From Comamonas koreensis (GTDB lineage: Bacteria; Pseudomonadota; Gammaproteobacteria; Burkholderiales; Burkholderiaceae_C), in assembly GCF_014076495.1 (NCBI RefSeq), contig NZ_CP043575.1:744001-808000 (forward strand): DNA of 64,000 nucleotides. Reading direction: 5' to 3'. This document shows positions 55,198-63,657 of this stretch, in pieces (position 1 is the stretch's first letter; the number at the start of each line of letters is the position of its first letter). The notes under the pieces are model-generated. The model was not told the origin of the DNA. It searched no databases and saw nothing but the letters and a program-made list of their open reading frames with translations. Made by a program: the position numbers and the translations under genes.

Positions 55198-56526
55198 CTA
55201 CTGCTGCAGATCGACCCCCATGCGCTCGCGCGTGGTGCTGACGGCGACCAGCGACACCAGGGCCAGCCCCATGATATAGATGCCGATATAGAAGGACTGG
55301 CCATAGCTGGTGATGAGCCACTGCGCAATGGAGGCGGCAAAGGCCCCGCCCAGGATGGTTCCCAGCGCATAGCCCACGGACACGCCCGAGTAGCGCACAT
55401 GGGCCGGAAACATCTCTGCATAGAGCGCCGCCTGCGGGCCATAGGTGAGACCCAGCGGAATGCTCAGCAGCGCCAGCGCGACAAAGAACAGAGCCAGGCT
55501 GCCCGAATCCACCAGCCACCACATCGGCACCGCCCACAGGGCCAGCAGCACATAGCCGATCTGGAAGGTGCGCACCCGTCCAAAGCGGTCTCCCATCATG
55601 CCCCCCACCAGCGTGAACACCATCCAGCTGAGCGAGGCGGCCATGGTCACCACCAGCAGCGGCGTGGCCGACAGGCCCAGCTTGTTGCGGCCATAGGCCA
55701 CAAAGAACGCAATGAGCAAGTAGCCGGCGGCGTTGTTGCCGACAAAGATCAGCGCCGTGCGCAGCACGGTGCCGCCGTGGTGGCGGAACAGGCTGCGCAG
55801 CGGGGCGGATGACGCCGCCTTGCGGGCATGCATCTGCTCAAAGATCGGCGACTCGCCAACGCTGCGGCGAATCAAGGTGCCGACCCCGATCAGCACGATC
55901 GACAGCAGGAACGGAATGCGCCAGCCCCAGGCCATGAACTGCTCGCTGGACATCGACGAGGTCAGGATGCTGAGCACCAAGGTGGCCAGCAGCAGGCCAA
56001 TGGGCACCCCGATCTGCGGAAAGGAGCCGAAAAAGCTGCGCCGGTGGCGCGGGGCGTGTTCCACCGCCATCAGGGCCGCGCCGCCCCATTCACCGCCGGC
56101 CGAAAAGCCCTGCACCACGCGCAGCACGACCAGCAAAATGGGCGCCCATACCCCAATCTGGGCATAGGTGGGCAGCAGGCCGATGAGCATCGTTGCGCCC
56201 CCCATCAGCACCAGGGTCATCACCAGCACGGCCTTGCGGCCCAGCCGGTCACCCAGCGAGCCGCAGACGACCGCGCCCAGCGGCCGGAACAAGAACGAAA
56301 TGCCGATGGTGGCGAAGGCAATGATCTGTGCCAGGGCCGGGTTGTGCTGGGCCAAAGGCCCAAAGAACAAGGTGCCCAGCACCAGGCCGGCCATCTGCGC
56401 GTAGATGAAGTAGTCATACCATTCGATGGCCGTGCCGACCAAGGTGGCAGTGAGCACCCGGCGTTCATCCGGGGTGGTGGTGCCTGCCGGCGACGCGGGC
56501 AGGCTGCTGATCGATGAATTCCCCAT
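55198..56526 (-). CDS. MFS transporter of the metabolite:H+ symporter (MHS) family
   Basis: A 442-residue transporter with twelve transmembrane helices. MHS signatures are the N-terminal VGTAIEWYDYFIYAQMAGLVLG, GSLGDRLGRKAVLV (loop 2-3), RVVQGFSAGGEWGGAALMAVEHAP near residue 148, and GWGWRIPFLLS near residue 213. Members such as ShiA, KgtP, ProP and PcaT/benzoate-type permeases import organic acids with protons. Its place behind an MBL-fold hydrolase, an FAD monooxygenase and a DUF2783 gene suggests uptake of the substrate of that pathway, perhaps an aromatic acid. It has a strong AAAGGAG ribosome binding site and lies 118 bases after the DUF2783 gene. Confidence 0.9.
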   Translation of the reverse strand: MGNSSISSLPASPAGTTTPDERRVLTATLVGTAIEWYDYFIYAQMAGLVLGTLFFGPLAQHNPALAQIIAFATIGISFLFRPLGAVVCGSLGDRLGRKAVLVMTLVLMGGATMLIGLLPTYAQIGVWAPILLVVLRVVQGFSAGGEWGGAALMAVEHAPRHRRSFFGSFPQIGVPIGLLLATLVLSILTSSMSSEQFMAWGWRIPFLLSIVLIGVGTLIRRSVGESPIFEQMHARKAASSAPLRSLFRHHGGTVLRTALIFVGNNAAGYLLIAFFVAYGRNKLGLSATPLLVVTMAASLSWMVFTLVGGMMGDRFGRVRTFQIGYVLLALWAVPMWWLVDSGSLALFFVALALLSIPLGLTYGPQAALYAEMFPAHVRYSGVSVGYALGTILGGAFAASIAQWLITSYGQSFYIGIYIMGLALVSLVAVSTTRERMGVDLQQ

Positions 56527-56644
56527 GTATTTGTCTCCTTTTATAAAGTGGGTCTATGCCCTATTTGCTGGCTGGCGCTGGCGCTGGCGTTGCGGCTTGC
56601 GAACAGGCCACCGAGCCCAGGGGCCAGGGGTCCCCGGGGCGCGG

Positions 56645-56854
56645 TCAGTCCGCCGCTTTGCCCGCAGCCGATGTGGCCAGTGCGATGGCGCTGAGCACCA
56701 CGCTGCTGTCGCCAATATGGTTGGCCAGCAGCAAGATCAGCCTGGCACTGGCCTGCAGGCTTTGGGCCTCGTCCAGGCCCTCGTGCATGTGCAACAGTTG
56801 CTGGTAAATATCATCGACGCGCTCCAGGTTGGGGTGGCGGATCAGGCAGGTCAT
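56645..56854 (-). CDS. DUF2783 small protein
   Basis: A 69-residue soluble protein. DDIYQQLLHMHEGLDEAQSLQASARLILLLANHIGDSSVVLSAIALA matches the DUF2783 pattern, a short all-helical domain that occurs next to FAD-dependent monooxygenases of MhpA type in proteobacteria. Its function is unknown; a small partner of the monooxygenase is plausible. The ATG at 56854 overlaps the monooxygenase stop (ATGA), so translation is coupled and roughly equal amounts are expected. Residues 62-69 are a short Ala/Lys tail. Confidence 0.75.
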   Translation of the reverse strand: MTCLIRHPNLERVDDIYQQLLHMHEGLDEAQSLQASARLILLLANHIGDSSVVLSAIALATSAAGKAAD

Positions 56855-58560
56855 GGCCGTGCTCCTGTGGCAGTGGTGAATCGGGTGGGCAACGGGGCGG
56901 CACCGGTGCTGGCGCTGTCACAGGCGCAAGCGGTATCCAGTGCTGCTTGCAAGACGCTGGCCGCGACCGGCGCCTGAAAGCGCGCGGCCACATACTGGTC
57001 CGGGCGGATCAGGTAGCCGCAGCCCGGCGCCAGCGCATAGCGCGCCTGGAGCAGGGCCGTATCGCCCAGCGCGGCAATATCGAGCAGCTCCACGCCTGCG
57101 GGCAGGGCCTCATGCCACTGGTGGGCCAGCAGCACAAAGCGCCCCCCCAGGCGTGGCAGCAGCCAATGCCCGGCCAGTGGTGCGTCCACCGCTGGCGCGC
57201 CGGGGCACAGGCCGCCCTCCCATGGCTGGTCATCGGCGGTGTTGAGCGCGCTGTGCGGGCAGGGGATGGCGGTGGACAGCCGCCCTGAGTTGACAAAGGG
57301 CCGGGCCCAGGCTTCGCGCGCTGCCAGCTCCAGCACCGCATCGCGCAGGGCCCTGCTGGCAGCGCTCTTGGGCGTGAGGAAGTCGGTGGAGCGGCTCGAA
57401 TGCAGGATGTTCTCATCGGCCATCGCAATGGCCTCGTCGTTGTAGCTCTCCAGCAGCGCCTGCCCCGATTCCCCGCGCAGCACCCGGTCGAGCTTCCAGC
57501 CCAGGTTGTCGGTATCGGCCAGGCCGCCATTGCAGCCGCGCGCGCCAAAGGGCGATACCAGGTGGGCGCTGTCGCCTGCAAACAGCACGCGGCCATGGAC
57601 AAAGCGGTCCATGCGGCGGCATTGGAAGGTGTAGATACTGTGCCACTCCGTGGTAAACGACACCCCGGGCCCCAGCATTGCGCGCACATAGCGCTCCACG
57701 TTCTCGGGCTGGGCGCAGGCCTCGCGGTCAATGCCCCAGCCAAGCTGAAAATCGAGCCGCCACAGCCCATCGGGCTGGCGGTGCATCAGCGCCGACTGGC
57801 CGGGGTTGAACGGCGGATCAAACCAGAACCAGCGCTCGGCAGGGCGTTCCTGGGGCATGCGGATGTCGGCGATGAGGAAGTTCTCCTCAAACACCCGGCC
57901 GTTGAAATCGAGCCCCATCAGACCGCGCAGCGTCGATTTGCTGCCGTCGCAGGCGATGAGCCAGTCGGCCTCCTGCGTGTAATGCTGCGCGCCCGCCTGC
58001 ACGCCCAGCCGCACATGGTCCGCCAAGACCTGCAGAGACTCGATGTTCTGGCCCAGGCGCAATTGCACGTTGGGTAGGGCGCGCAGCGCATCGAGCAAGG
58101 CCTCTTCGACGTAGTACTGCTGGATATTGATAAAGCCCGGGTACTGCTGGTCCTTGATGGGCAGCATGTCGAACTGGTAAATGGGCTCGGCGCGCGCGCC
58201 CCAAAAGACCTTGCCCACGTTCCAGGTCACGCCCTTGTCCAGCAGGGTCTGGCCCACGCCCAGGCGCTCGAAGATATCGAGCGAGCGCTTGGAAAAGCAG
58301 ATCGCCTTGGAGCCTCCCGGCACAAAGTCCAGCCGGCTGATGACCACGACCGCATGGCCGCGCCGCGCCAGGTCCAGCGCCATGGCCAGCCCCACCGGCC
58401 CGGCCCCGGCGATGACCACGCTGGCGCGCGGCTCCTGGCGGCTGGCTGCCGGCGTGGCCCCGATATGGCGCCACACCGGAATGCCCCGGTGCTGCAAGGT
58501 GGCGGGCGGCGCGGTGGCACTGCGCGCCTGCGCCAGGGGATGCATCGTGCTCGCTGCCAT
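56851..58560 (-). CDS. FAD-dependent aromatic-type monooxygenase (MhpA/PHBH family)
   Basis: A 569-residue flavoprotein hydroxylase. Near residue 47 it has the Rossmann FAD motif VVIAGAGPVGLAMALDLARRG, the DG-type motif in LIACDGSKSTLRGLMGLDFNG near residue 190, and the second FAD motif GRVLFAGDSAHLVSPFGARGCNGGLADTDNLGWKL near residue 320; the C-terminal 150 residues fit the thioredoxin-like third domain seen in phenol/MhpA-type enzymes. It should use NAD(P)H and O2 to hydroxylate an aromatic or related compound in the cytoplasm. I set the start at ATG 58560, 5 bases after the MBL gene, with AAGGG before it; the open frame extends to 58650 but would overlap that gene. Substrate unknown. Confidence 0.88.
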   Translation of the reverse strand: MAASTMHPLAQARSATAPPATLQHRGIPVWRHIGATPAASRQEPRASVVIAGAGPVGLAMALDLARRGHAVVVISRLDFVPGGSKAICFSKRSLDIFERLGVGQTLLDKGVTWNVGKVFWGARAEPIYQFDMLPIKDQQYPGFINIQQYYVEEALLDALRALPNVQLRLGQNIESLQVLADHVRLGVQAGAQHYTQEADWLIACDGSKSTLRGLMGLDFNGRVFEENFLIADIRMPQERPAERWFWFDPPFNPGQSALMHRQPDGLWRLDFQLGWGIDREACAQPENVERYVRAMLGPGVSFTTEWHSIYTFQCRRMDRFVHGRVLFAGDSAHLVSPFGARGCNGGLADTDNLGWKLDRVLRGESGQALLESYNDEAIAMADENILHSSRSTDFLTPKSAASRALRDAVLELAAREAWARPFVNSGRLSTAIPCPHSALNTADDQPWEGGLCPGAPAVDAPLAGHWLLPRLGGRFVLLAHQWHEALPAGVELLDIAALGDTALLQARYALAPGCGYLIRPDQYVAARFQAPVAASVLQAALDTACACDSASTGAAPLPTRFTTATGARP

Positions 58561-58565
58561 GGCGC

Positions 58566-59525
58566 TCACCCTTGCAGCTGGGCCCAGACGTCCCGGTCGC
58601 GCTCGGCCGTCCAGATGCGCGGCCAGCTGATGCCATCGAACTCGTCCCACAGGCGCTGCACATTGAACGGCAGGCAGTGCTCAAAAATGGGCCAGCGGCC
58701 AAACTGGGGCGCCAACGCCTGGTGGGTGGCCTCAAAAGCCTCCTTGAGCGTGCCGCCGCGCCGGTAGACCGGCCCCACCTGGTCGATCATGCCCTGGAGG
58801 AACGCGCGCGTCTGCTCGATGGCCGCGTCGCATGCCGCCTCGCCCCGGGCCACCGCGCCCCGGCCGCCGACCAGGTTCTGCGCGCGGTACTGCTTGAGCT
58901 GGTCCAGCGTTGCGCCGGCCCATTCAAAGTGGTGGGCATCGCCCGTGTACAAGGCCGCTTCGGCCTCCACCAGATCGCCCGCAAACAGAGTTTTGCTCTT
59001 GTCGTGCCAGACGACGATGTCGCCCGCCGTATGCCCCCGGCCGTTGAACTGCAGCTCCAGCTTGCCCCGCTCGCCTCCCAGCGCGATCTCGTGGCGGGTG
59101 GCAAAGGTCTGGGTCGGCCGGGTCAGGCCCGGAATGCCTTCGAACTCCTTGAACAGGCGCGGCATGCGGCCGTACTCGCTGGCCCAGTCCTGCTCGCCGC
59201 GCTCCTCGATCAGCTGGCGGGTCACGTCGCTGCTGATGATGTGCTCGGCCTCAAAGGCCGATGCGCCCAGCACGCGCACGGCATGGTAGTGCGTGAGCAC
59301 CAGGTATTTGATGGGTTTTTGCGTGTGAGCCCGCAGCGTGCGCAGCCAGTCACGCGCTGCCGCTGGTGTGGCGCGCGCCTCGATCGCCACAATAAAGTCC
59401 TCGCCCTCGATCGCGCCCACATTGGGGTCGCCTTGCGCGGTCAGCGCATAGACGCCATCGCCCAGGATCTCCAGCGTCTCGGTTTTGGCCGTCATGTCGG
59501 CCGATGATGCAAACGGTTTTGCCAT
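58566..59525 (-). CDS. MBL-fold metallo-hydrolase with altered metal motif
   Basis: A 319-residue metallo-beta-lactamase-fold protein. The first metal motif reads LTHYHAVRVLGASAF, where the usual H-x-H-x-D-H is reduced to H-Y-H-A-V-R, so the Asp-His of the second metal site is missing. The third-position ligand GRGHTAGDIVVWH and the bridging Asp in LFAGDLVEAEAALY are present. Such changes occur in COG0491-type proteins with a single metal or with a different activity. It is the first gene of the FAD monooxygenase operon. I chose ATG 59525 with AAGGAG 11 bases upstream; the frame is open to 59687. A hydrolytic step (lactone or thioester) in the same pathway is the natural inference, but could be wrong given the altered site. 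Confidence 0.82.
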   Translation of the reverse strand: MAKPFASSADMTAKTETLEILGDGVYALTAQGDPNVGAIEGEDFIVAIEARATPAAARDWLRTLRAHTQKPIKYLVLTHYHAVRVLGASAFEAEHIISSDVTRQLIEERGEQDWASEYGRMPRLFKEFEGIPGLTRPTQTFATRHEIALGGERGKLELQFNGRGHTAGDIVVWHDKSKTLFAGDLVEAEAALYTGDAHHFEWAGATLDQLKQYRAQNLVGGRGAVARGEAACDAAIEQTRAFLQGMIDQVGPVYRRGGTLKEAFEATHQALAPQFGRWPIFEHCLPFNVQRLWDEFDGISWPRIWTAERDRDVWAQLQG

Positions 59526-60125
59526 CGCTTTGGTGCTCCTTGGTAGTCCATCCATGGTGTTCATCCACACAAACGCGGCTGCCTGCCAAGCCAAGCCCGG
59601 CCCTTGCCACAGCGTCTGCGCCCATGCCAACCAGTCTGCTGTGGCTATCCAGCGCTGTCTGTCCATAGGTTGATGGACAAGCAGCACGGATCGGGCAATA
59701 CGGTGTTGATTCGCCTCAGATTTTTTGCGAGCACACGGGTATATCCCTAGCTTTGTTCACCCCGCCATGGGCACAGCTGCTGCGCTGTGCACTGGCTGCT
59801 CTGGACCGTCCGTGCTGCGGCGCCCACGCCGGCCACCCCTGATCGCCCGCCGACTTCCAATGATGCTTTTAATCAATTAACAACACAATTGCAATAGATT
59901 GCATTTGATCGTTTGGTAAATTTTCCTAATAGCTTTTGAATATGTATGATCACCTCTCACACGATGTCTCTGCAACGCAAGCCCGCCACCTTCCTGCTTG
60001 GTGCGCCACCGGGCTATGCAACCGCAGGCGCTTGCAAGAGCCAGCTGCAACAGCCGCTCGGGAGACGCTCCATCGGTTTGCGTTGCAGATCTGTTTTTTA
60101 GATGGACAAGTTCAGAGAGGACGAA
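59526..60125. other. Divergent intergenic region between the MBL operon and the IPTL-CTERM gene
   Basis: No gene is evident. The left 130 bases are GC-rich; from about 59860 to 59960 the DNA is AT-rich and should contain promoters. The direct repeat TTGCAATAGATTGCA lies at 59889-59903. The last 150 bases before ATG 60126 form a GC-rich leader with no obvious ORF of its own. Confidence 0.45.
59889..59903. promoter_or_regulatory. TTGCAA-N3-ATTGCA motif, copy 1
   Basis: TTGCAATAGATTGCA contains two TTGCA direct repeats spaced one helical turn apart and also the inverted repeat TGCAAT-AG-ATTGCA. It lies about 222 bases before the surface-protein gene at 60126. A 12-of-15 match occurs upstream of the other terminal surface-protein gene. 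Confidence 0.35.
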
Positions 60126-62141
60126 ATGAAGAATTTCCCCCATTTTTTCAGGCTATGCCTGGCGGCTTTGTTGCTAAGCGCGGGTGCGCAGCCGGCCTGG
60201 GCACAAAAGGTGCTGCTGCTGACGACCAATATCACAGGCGCTAATTCGGAGGACGCTTATGTCCGCACGGCCTACGACAACCTGCAAGGTGAATTTGCCT
60301 CGCAACTGGCCGATCCCAGTGATCTGACGCGCCTGTCGGTGTTGAGCACTCCTGGATCGATCTCGCAACGCACCTTTAGCGATGCCCCCGGGCCTTATGA
60401 CATCGTCATTGTTGCCAGTGGATATGCCTCTATTGATACATCGAATTGGGCGGTATTGCAGGACGCCTTGGCCAACCGCTGGGCCAATTCCATCGTGTTC
60501 TTTGTCGATGGCTGTTGCGAGGCAGGGAACGGCGGCAATGCGCGCCGCATGGTCGATACGTTGAATGCAGCCACCGGGTCGGCTTTTGCATTGGGACGAA
60601 GTGCTGATGACTTAAGGTTCCCGCTCAATACCAATTCTCCATTTGCAGCGAACTTCGCAGGCTTGAACCCGTTTACGGGAGGTGTCATCTCCTATATCAA
60701 TAACGTGCCGGCCGATAACGCACTTTATTTGGCACATGGAACGCCTTCCTCCAGCTTTCCTGCTCCAGGCACCACGCCCGTCAACGATGTGTATGGCTTG
60801 CTGATTCCGACCTTCCAATCCAATAACAGCCGCGGTGCCTGCGTGTTTGCCGTGGTGGATGTTTCCCCCTTTCTGAACATTTTGCATTACCAGTCATGGA
60901 CAGCTAACCGGGGAAAAGTGGGGCCTGCCTTTATCCATGCCGCGACCTCAGAGACTGGCGCCTGCGGCCTGCCCAAGGTCAGCAAAAGCTTTGACAAAAG
61001 CGATATCTACCTGGGCGGTAGCGACAACAGCACCGTGCTGACGATCGATCTGTCCAATGGCACGCGCGACCCTATCATCCATGTCGATATGACCGACAAC
61101 CTGCCAGCGCCTTTGGTGGTGGGGGCAGGCACCGTCGGCAATACCTGCACGGGCGGCAGCCTCAGTGCCGTCGCTGGCGCCAATGTCATCCGCAGCAGCG
61201 GTGTGACCATTCCGCCCGGCGGCTGCAGCATCACGGTGCCGGTGGTCTGGCCCAACACCGATGCTGGCCGCCAGGCTTGCGTGAACACCCCGTTGCTGAC
61301 CAACACCATCACGCCGGGCACAGACTTTGTCTCGCCGATTGGGCAGGTCAACACGCCAGCGACGGCCACGCTGGCCTGCCAGCCCGCGCAACTCTCCATC
61401 GCCAAGCAAGTGGTCTGGCCGGTGAACATCACGCCGGTGGATCTGACCGGCAGCAGCTTCCCCGTCTCGGTAGTCTGCACCGGCAGCGATGGGCAGGCCT
61501 TGCCCGCGATCGACACCTCGATCACGCTGGATACGCCCAAGACCGGCAGTGTCACCGTCACGCCGGTGATCGCCAGCGGCAGCTGCGTGGTGACCGAGGG
61601 CACACGCCCCGCGCCCCCCGCCAACCATATCTGGGTGGAAAACCCGGCGCCCAGCGTCTCGGTCGCGATGGCCGCGCCGCCAGCGGCCAACCATGCGCTG
61701 CTGGTCAACACCTTGGCACGTGCCAATACCGACATCACCATCAGCACCACCGTGACCGGTGGCCCGGCAGCGGGCATCAGCGGCAGCTTTGGCTATACCG
61801 CCAACTGCGGCGCCGATGGCAGCTTTAGCGCCACCGTGAACCTGAGCGGCAGCAGCGCTGGAGCCATTGCCATCACCAATGTGCCTGTGGGTGCCAACTG
61901 CGCGGTAGAACAAACGCCCACCATGCCAGCGGCCCCCGCAGACTATGTCTGGAGCGAGACGCTGCCGGTATCGGTGGGTCTGGTGACTGGCGCCAGCGGC
62001 AACACGGCATCCTTTGTCTACACCCTTGTGCGCACGGTGCCCGCCGTGCCCGCTGCCGTGCCTACGCTGCAGCAATGGGCGCTGGTGGCGCTGTCGCTGA
62101 TGCTGCTGGGCGCTGCCACGCTGCGCCGGCGCCAGGGCTGA
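60126..62141 (+). CDS. IPTL-CTERM surface protein
   Basis: A 671-residue secreted protein with a signal peptide (about 1-27, cleaved after PAWA), a first globular region (about 28-290, KVLLLTTNI..., with Cys-rich CCEAGNGG) and DUF11/DUF5979-like beta domains (about 290-630) of the same sort as in the 48846-54143 protein. The C-terminus VPTLQQWALVALSLMLLGAATLRRRQG is a canonical IPTL-CTERM tail: V-P-T-L-x-x-W motif, hydrophobic helix, basic end. Such tails direct sorting or anchoring at the cell envelope by an unidentified processing system. ATG 60126 has a good GAGAGG ribosome binding site; GTG 60102 is an in-frame alternative. A terminator follows. Confidence 0.85.
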   Translation: MKNFPHFFRLCLAALLLSAGAQPAWAQKVLLLTTNITGANSEDAYVRTAYDNLQGEFASQLADPSDLTRLSVLSTPGSISQRTFSDAPGPYDIVIVASGYASIDTSNWAVLQDALANRWANSIVFFVDGCCEAGNGGNARRMVDTLNAATGSAFALGRSADDLRFPLNTNSPFAANFAGLNPFTGGVISYINNVPADNALYLAHGTPSSSFPAPGTTPVNDVYGLLIPTFQSNNSRGACVFAVVDVSPFLNILHYQSWTANRGKVGPAFIHAATSETGACGLPKVSKSFDKSDIYLGGSDNSTVLTIDLSNGTRDPIIHVDMTDNLPAPLVVGAGTVGNTCTGGSLSAVAGANVIRSSGVTIPPGGCSITVPVVWPNTDAGRQACVNTPLLTNTITPGTDFVSPIGQVNTPATATLACQPAQLSIAKQVVWPVNITPVDLTGSSFPVSVVCTGSDGQALPAIDTSITLDTPKTGSVTVTPVIASGSCVVTEGTRPAPPANHIWVENPAPSVSVAMAAPPAANHALLVNTLARANTDITISTTVTGGPAAGISGSFGYTANCGADGSFSATVNLSGSSAGAIAITNVPVGANCAVEQTPTMPAAPADYVWSETLPVSVGLVTGASGNTASFVYTLVRTVPAVPAAVPTLQQWALVALSLMLLGAATLRRRQG

Positions 62142-62219
62142 ATGCACTAAGCCTCTGCGCGGCAGCAGGGGCTAGGTGGCCCATTCCACCGGGGCCGCTG
62201 AGCGCCGATACGCCAAACC

Positions 62220-62245
62220 GCCGGGGCAGCTGCCCCGGCTTTTTT
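62220..62245 (+). terminator. Rho-independent terminator after the IPTL-CTERM gene
   Basis: GCCGGGGCAG (62220-62229) and its reverse complement CTGCCCCGGC (62230-62239) form a perfect hairpin followed by six T (62240-62245). Confidence 0.85.
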
Positions 62246-62296
62246 GTGCCCGCGCCAGGGCGCCGTAGCGGCGACGGCGCTCTGGGCACCAGCGAT

Positions 62297-62328
62297 AAAA
62301 ATGCCCCGGGCGCAGGCCACGGGGCATT
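62297..62328 (-). terminator. Rho-independent terminator for the minus-strand surface protein gene
   Basis: AATGCCCCG (62300-62308) pairs with CGGGGCATT (62320-62328); on the minus strand the hairpin is followed by a T-run (complement of A at 62297-62301). It ends the transcript of the gene at 62398-63657, so both convergent genes have their own terminator. Confidence 0.85.
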
Positions 62329-62397
62329 GACTATGACGGAGCAGGGTGGCCGTGCAGCGCACCCTGGGGTCTTGCTAGGCCGCGACGCGCCGCAGAC

Positions 62398-63657
62398 TCA
62401 GACCAGTTTTCGGCGGGCAAGGCCGACCAGCAGCAAACCCAGGCCCGCCAGCGCCAGGGGGTGGCCGACCGGCACCGCCTTGGGCACGACCACTACGGGG
62501 GCAGTCACCTCCAAGGTGACGGTGGCCGTATCGCATTGCGTGGCCTGCACGGTGCTGCAGATCTGGTAGCTCACCGTGTAGGCGCCCGGCGTGGCGGTCG
62601 CGCCAATCAGCACATTGCCATCGGGCGTGACGGTGATGCCGGTGGGCCAGGTGCCCACGGGCGTCAGGGCCACATTGCTGGTGGTGGCGGGTGCCGCATC
62701 GACCGTGTCATTGGCCAGCACATTGACAGCGGTGACCGTGCCGCTGGTGGGGCGGGTGATGGCGGGGGCGGCGTCATTGACGGCATCGACACCAATCAGC
62801 TGCACACCGCCAATGCCCTTGAAGGCAAAGATAAAGGTGTTGGGCGTGCCATCGGTGTTCGGGGTGCCGGGAGGGTTCTCACTGGGCTTGCCCAGCGAAT
62901 AGGCCTCGGCGCCAAAGCTGCCCAATGCGGCCAGCGCATCGACCTGGTTGCCCGCAACGCCGTAGCCGATGGTGAATTCGACCTTGGCGCCGGGCGCAAT
63001 GGTGCCAAAGTTGAAGCGAAAGTGCGCGCCGTGGTCGGTCGGTCCACTGTCCACCACATCCTGGTCGACAAACAGGATGCCTGAATCGCTCTCGAGCGGG
63101 TCGGCGGTATGGAAGCCGTTGTCGCTGGAGAAGACCAGCGCCGTGCTGCTGCCGCGCTGGATGGTGGTGTATTCGTTGAACTGGGTGGGGAAAACATCCC
63201 AGTCCATCGCGCGGCCATACAGCGCCTCGACCGGTGCGGACGAGATGTTTTCGATTGTGACCTTGACTTCGTAAATATTGCTGGTGGCCGTAGAAGGCGC
63301 GAAAGCATGGGTCACGCGGAAGGTGCCAAAGGCATTGGCCACGGCGGTAGCGGTCGTGGCCGTAGAGGTGAACGACTCTGACGTAATCCCTTGGATGCCC
63401 ACGCTGGCGCCGGTAAATCCCGACGTATTGCTCAGGGCATCGGCAATGCCCCAGGCCTCGCAATAGCACCCTGGTGTCAGACCATCGGCGCCGTTGGCCA
63501 AATAGGTGATGCCCGTCAGTGGCGATATTTCTTCGGGCATCAACGAGCCATCGTTGCGCACCCCCACCCGCAAGGTGCCGTTGTCGATATTGGCCTGGGC
63601 CAAAACGATGGCTGGCACGCTGACCAGCATTCCCGCCAACAGTTGTCCTAGTTTCAT
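62398..63657 (-). CDS. Secreted surface protein with variant C-terminal anchor signal
   Basis: A 419-residue protein with a signal peptide (about 1-21, VSVPAIVLAQ), a long beta-rich domain (about 22-300; TTATAVANAFGTFRVTHAFAP, IENISSAPVEALYGRAMDWDVFPTQFNEYTT) that resembles secreted proteins of unknown function, an Ig-like/cadherin-like domain (about 300-385; NVLANDTVDAAPATTSN), and the tail VPVGHPLALAGLGLLLVGLARRKLV. The tail has the motif-helix-basic layout of IPTL-CTERM but with VPVGHP in place of IPTLSEW. It probably is envelope-displayed. ATG 63657 has a GAGGTGAG ribosome binding site. It is convergent with the IPTL-CTERM gene, and the two terminators lie between them. Confidence 0.85.
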   Translation of the reverse strand: MKLGQLLAGMLVSVPAIVLAQANIDNGTLRVGVRNDGSLMPEEISPLTGITYLANGADGLTPGCYCEAWGIADALSNTSGFTGASVGIQGITSESFTSTATTATAVANAFGTFRVTHAFAPSTATSNIYEVKVTIENISSAPVEALYGRAMDWDVFPTQFNEYTTIQRGSSTALVFSSDNGFHTADPLESDSGILFVDQDVVDSGPTDHGAHFRFNFGTIAPGAKVEFTIGYGVAGNQVDALAALGSFGAEAYSLGKPSENPPGTPNTDGTPNTFIFAFKGIGGVQLIGVDAVNDAAPAITRPTSGTVTAVNVLANDTVDAAPATTSNVALTPVGTWPTGITVTPDGNVLIGATATPGAYTVSYQICSTVQATQCDTATVTLEVTAPVVVVPKAVPVGHPLALAGLGLLLVGLARRKLV

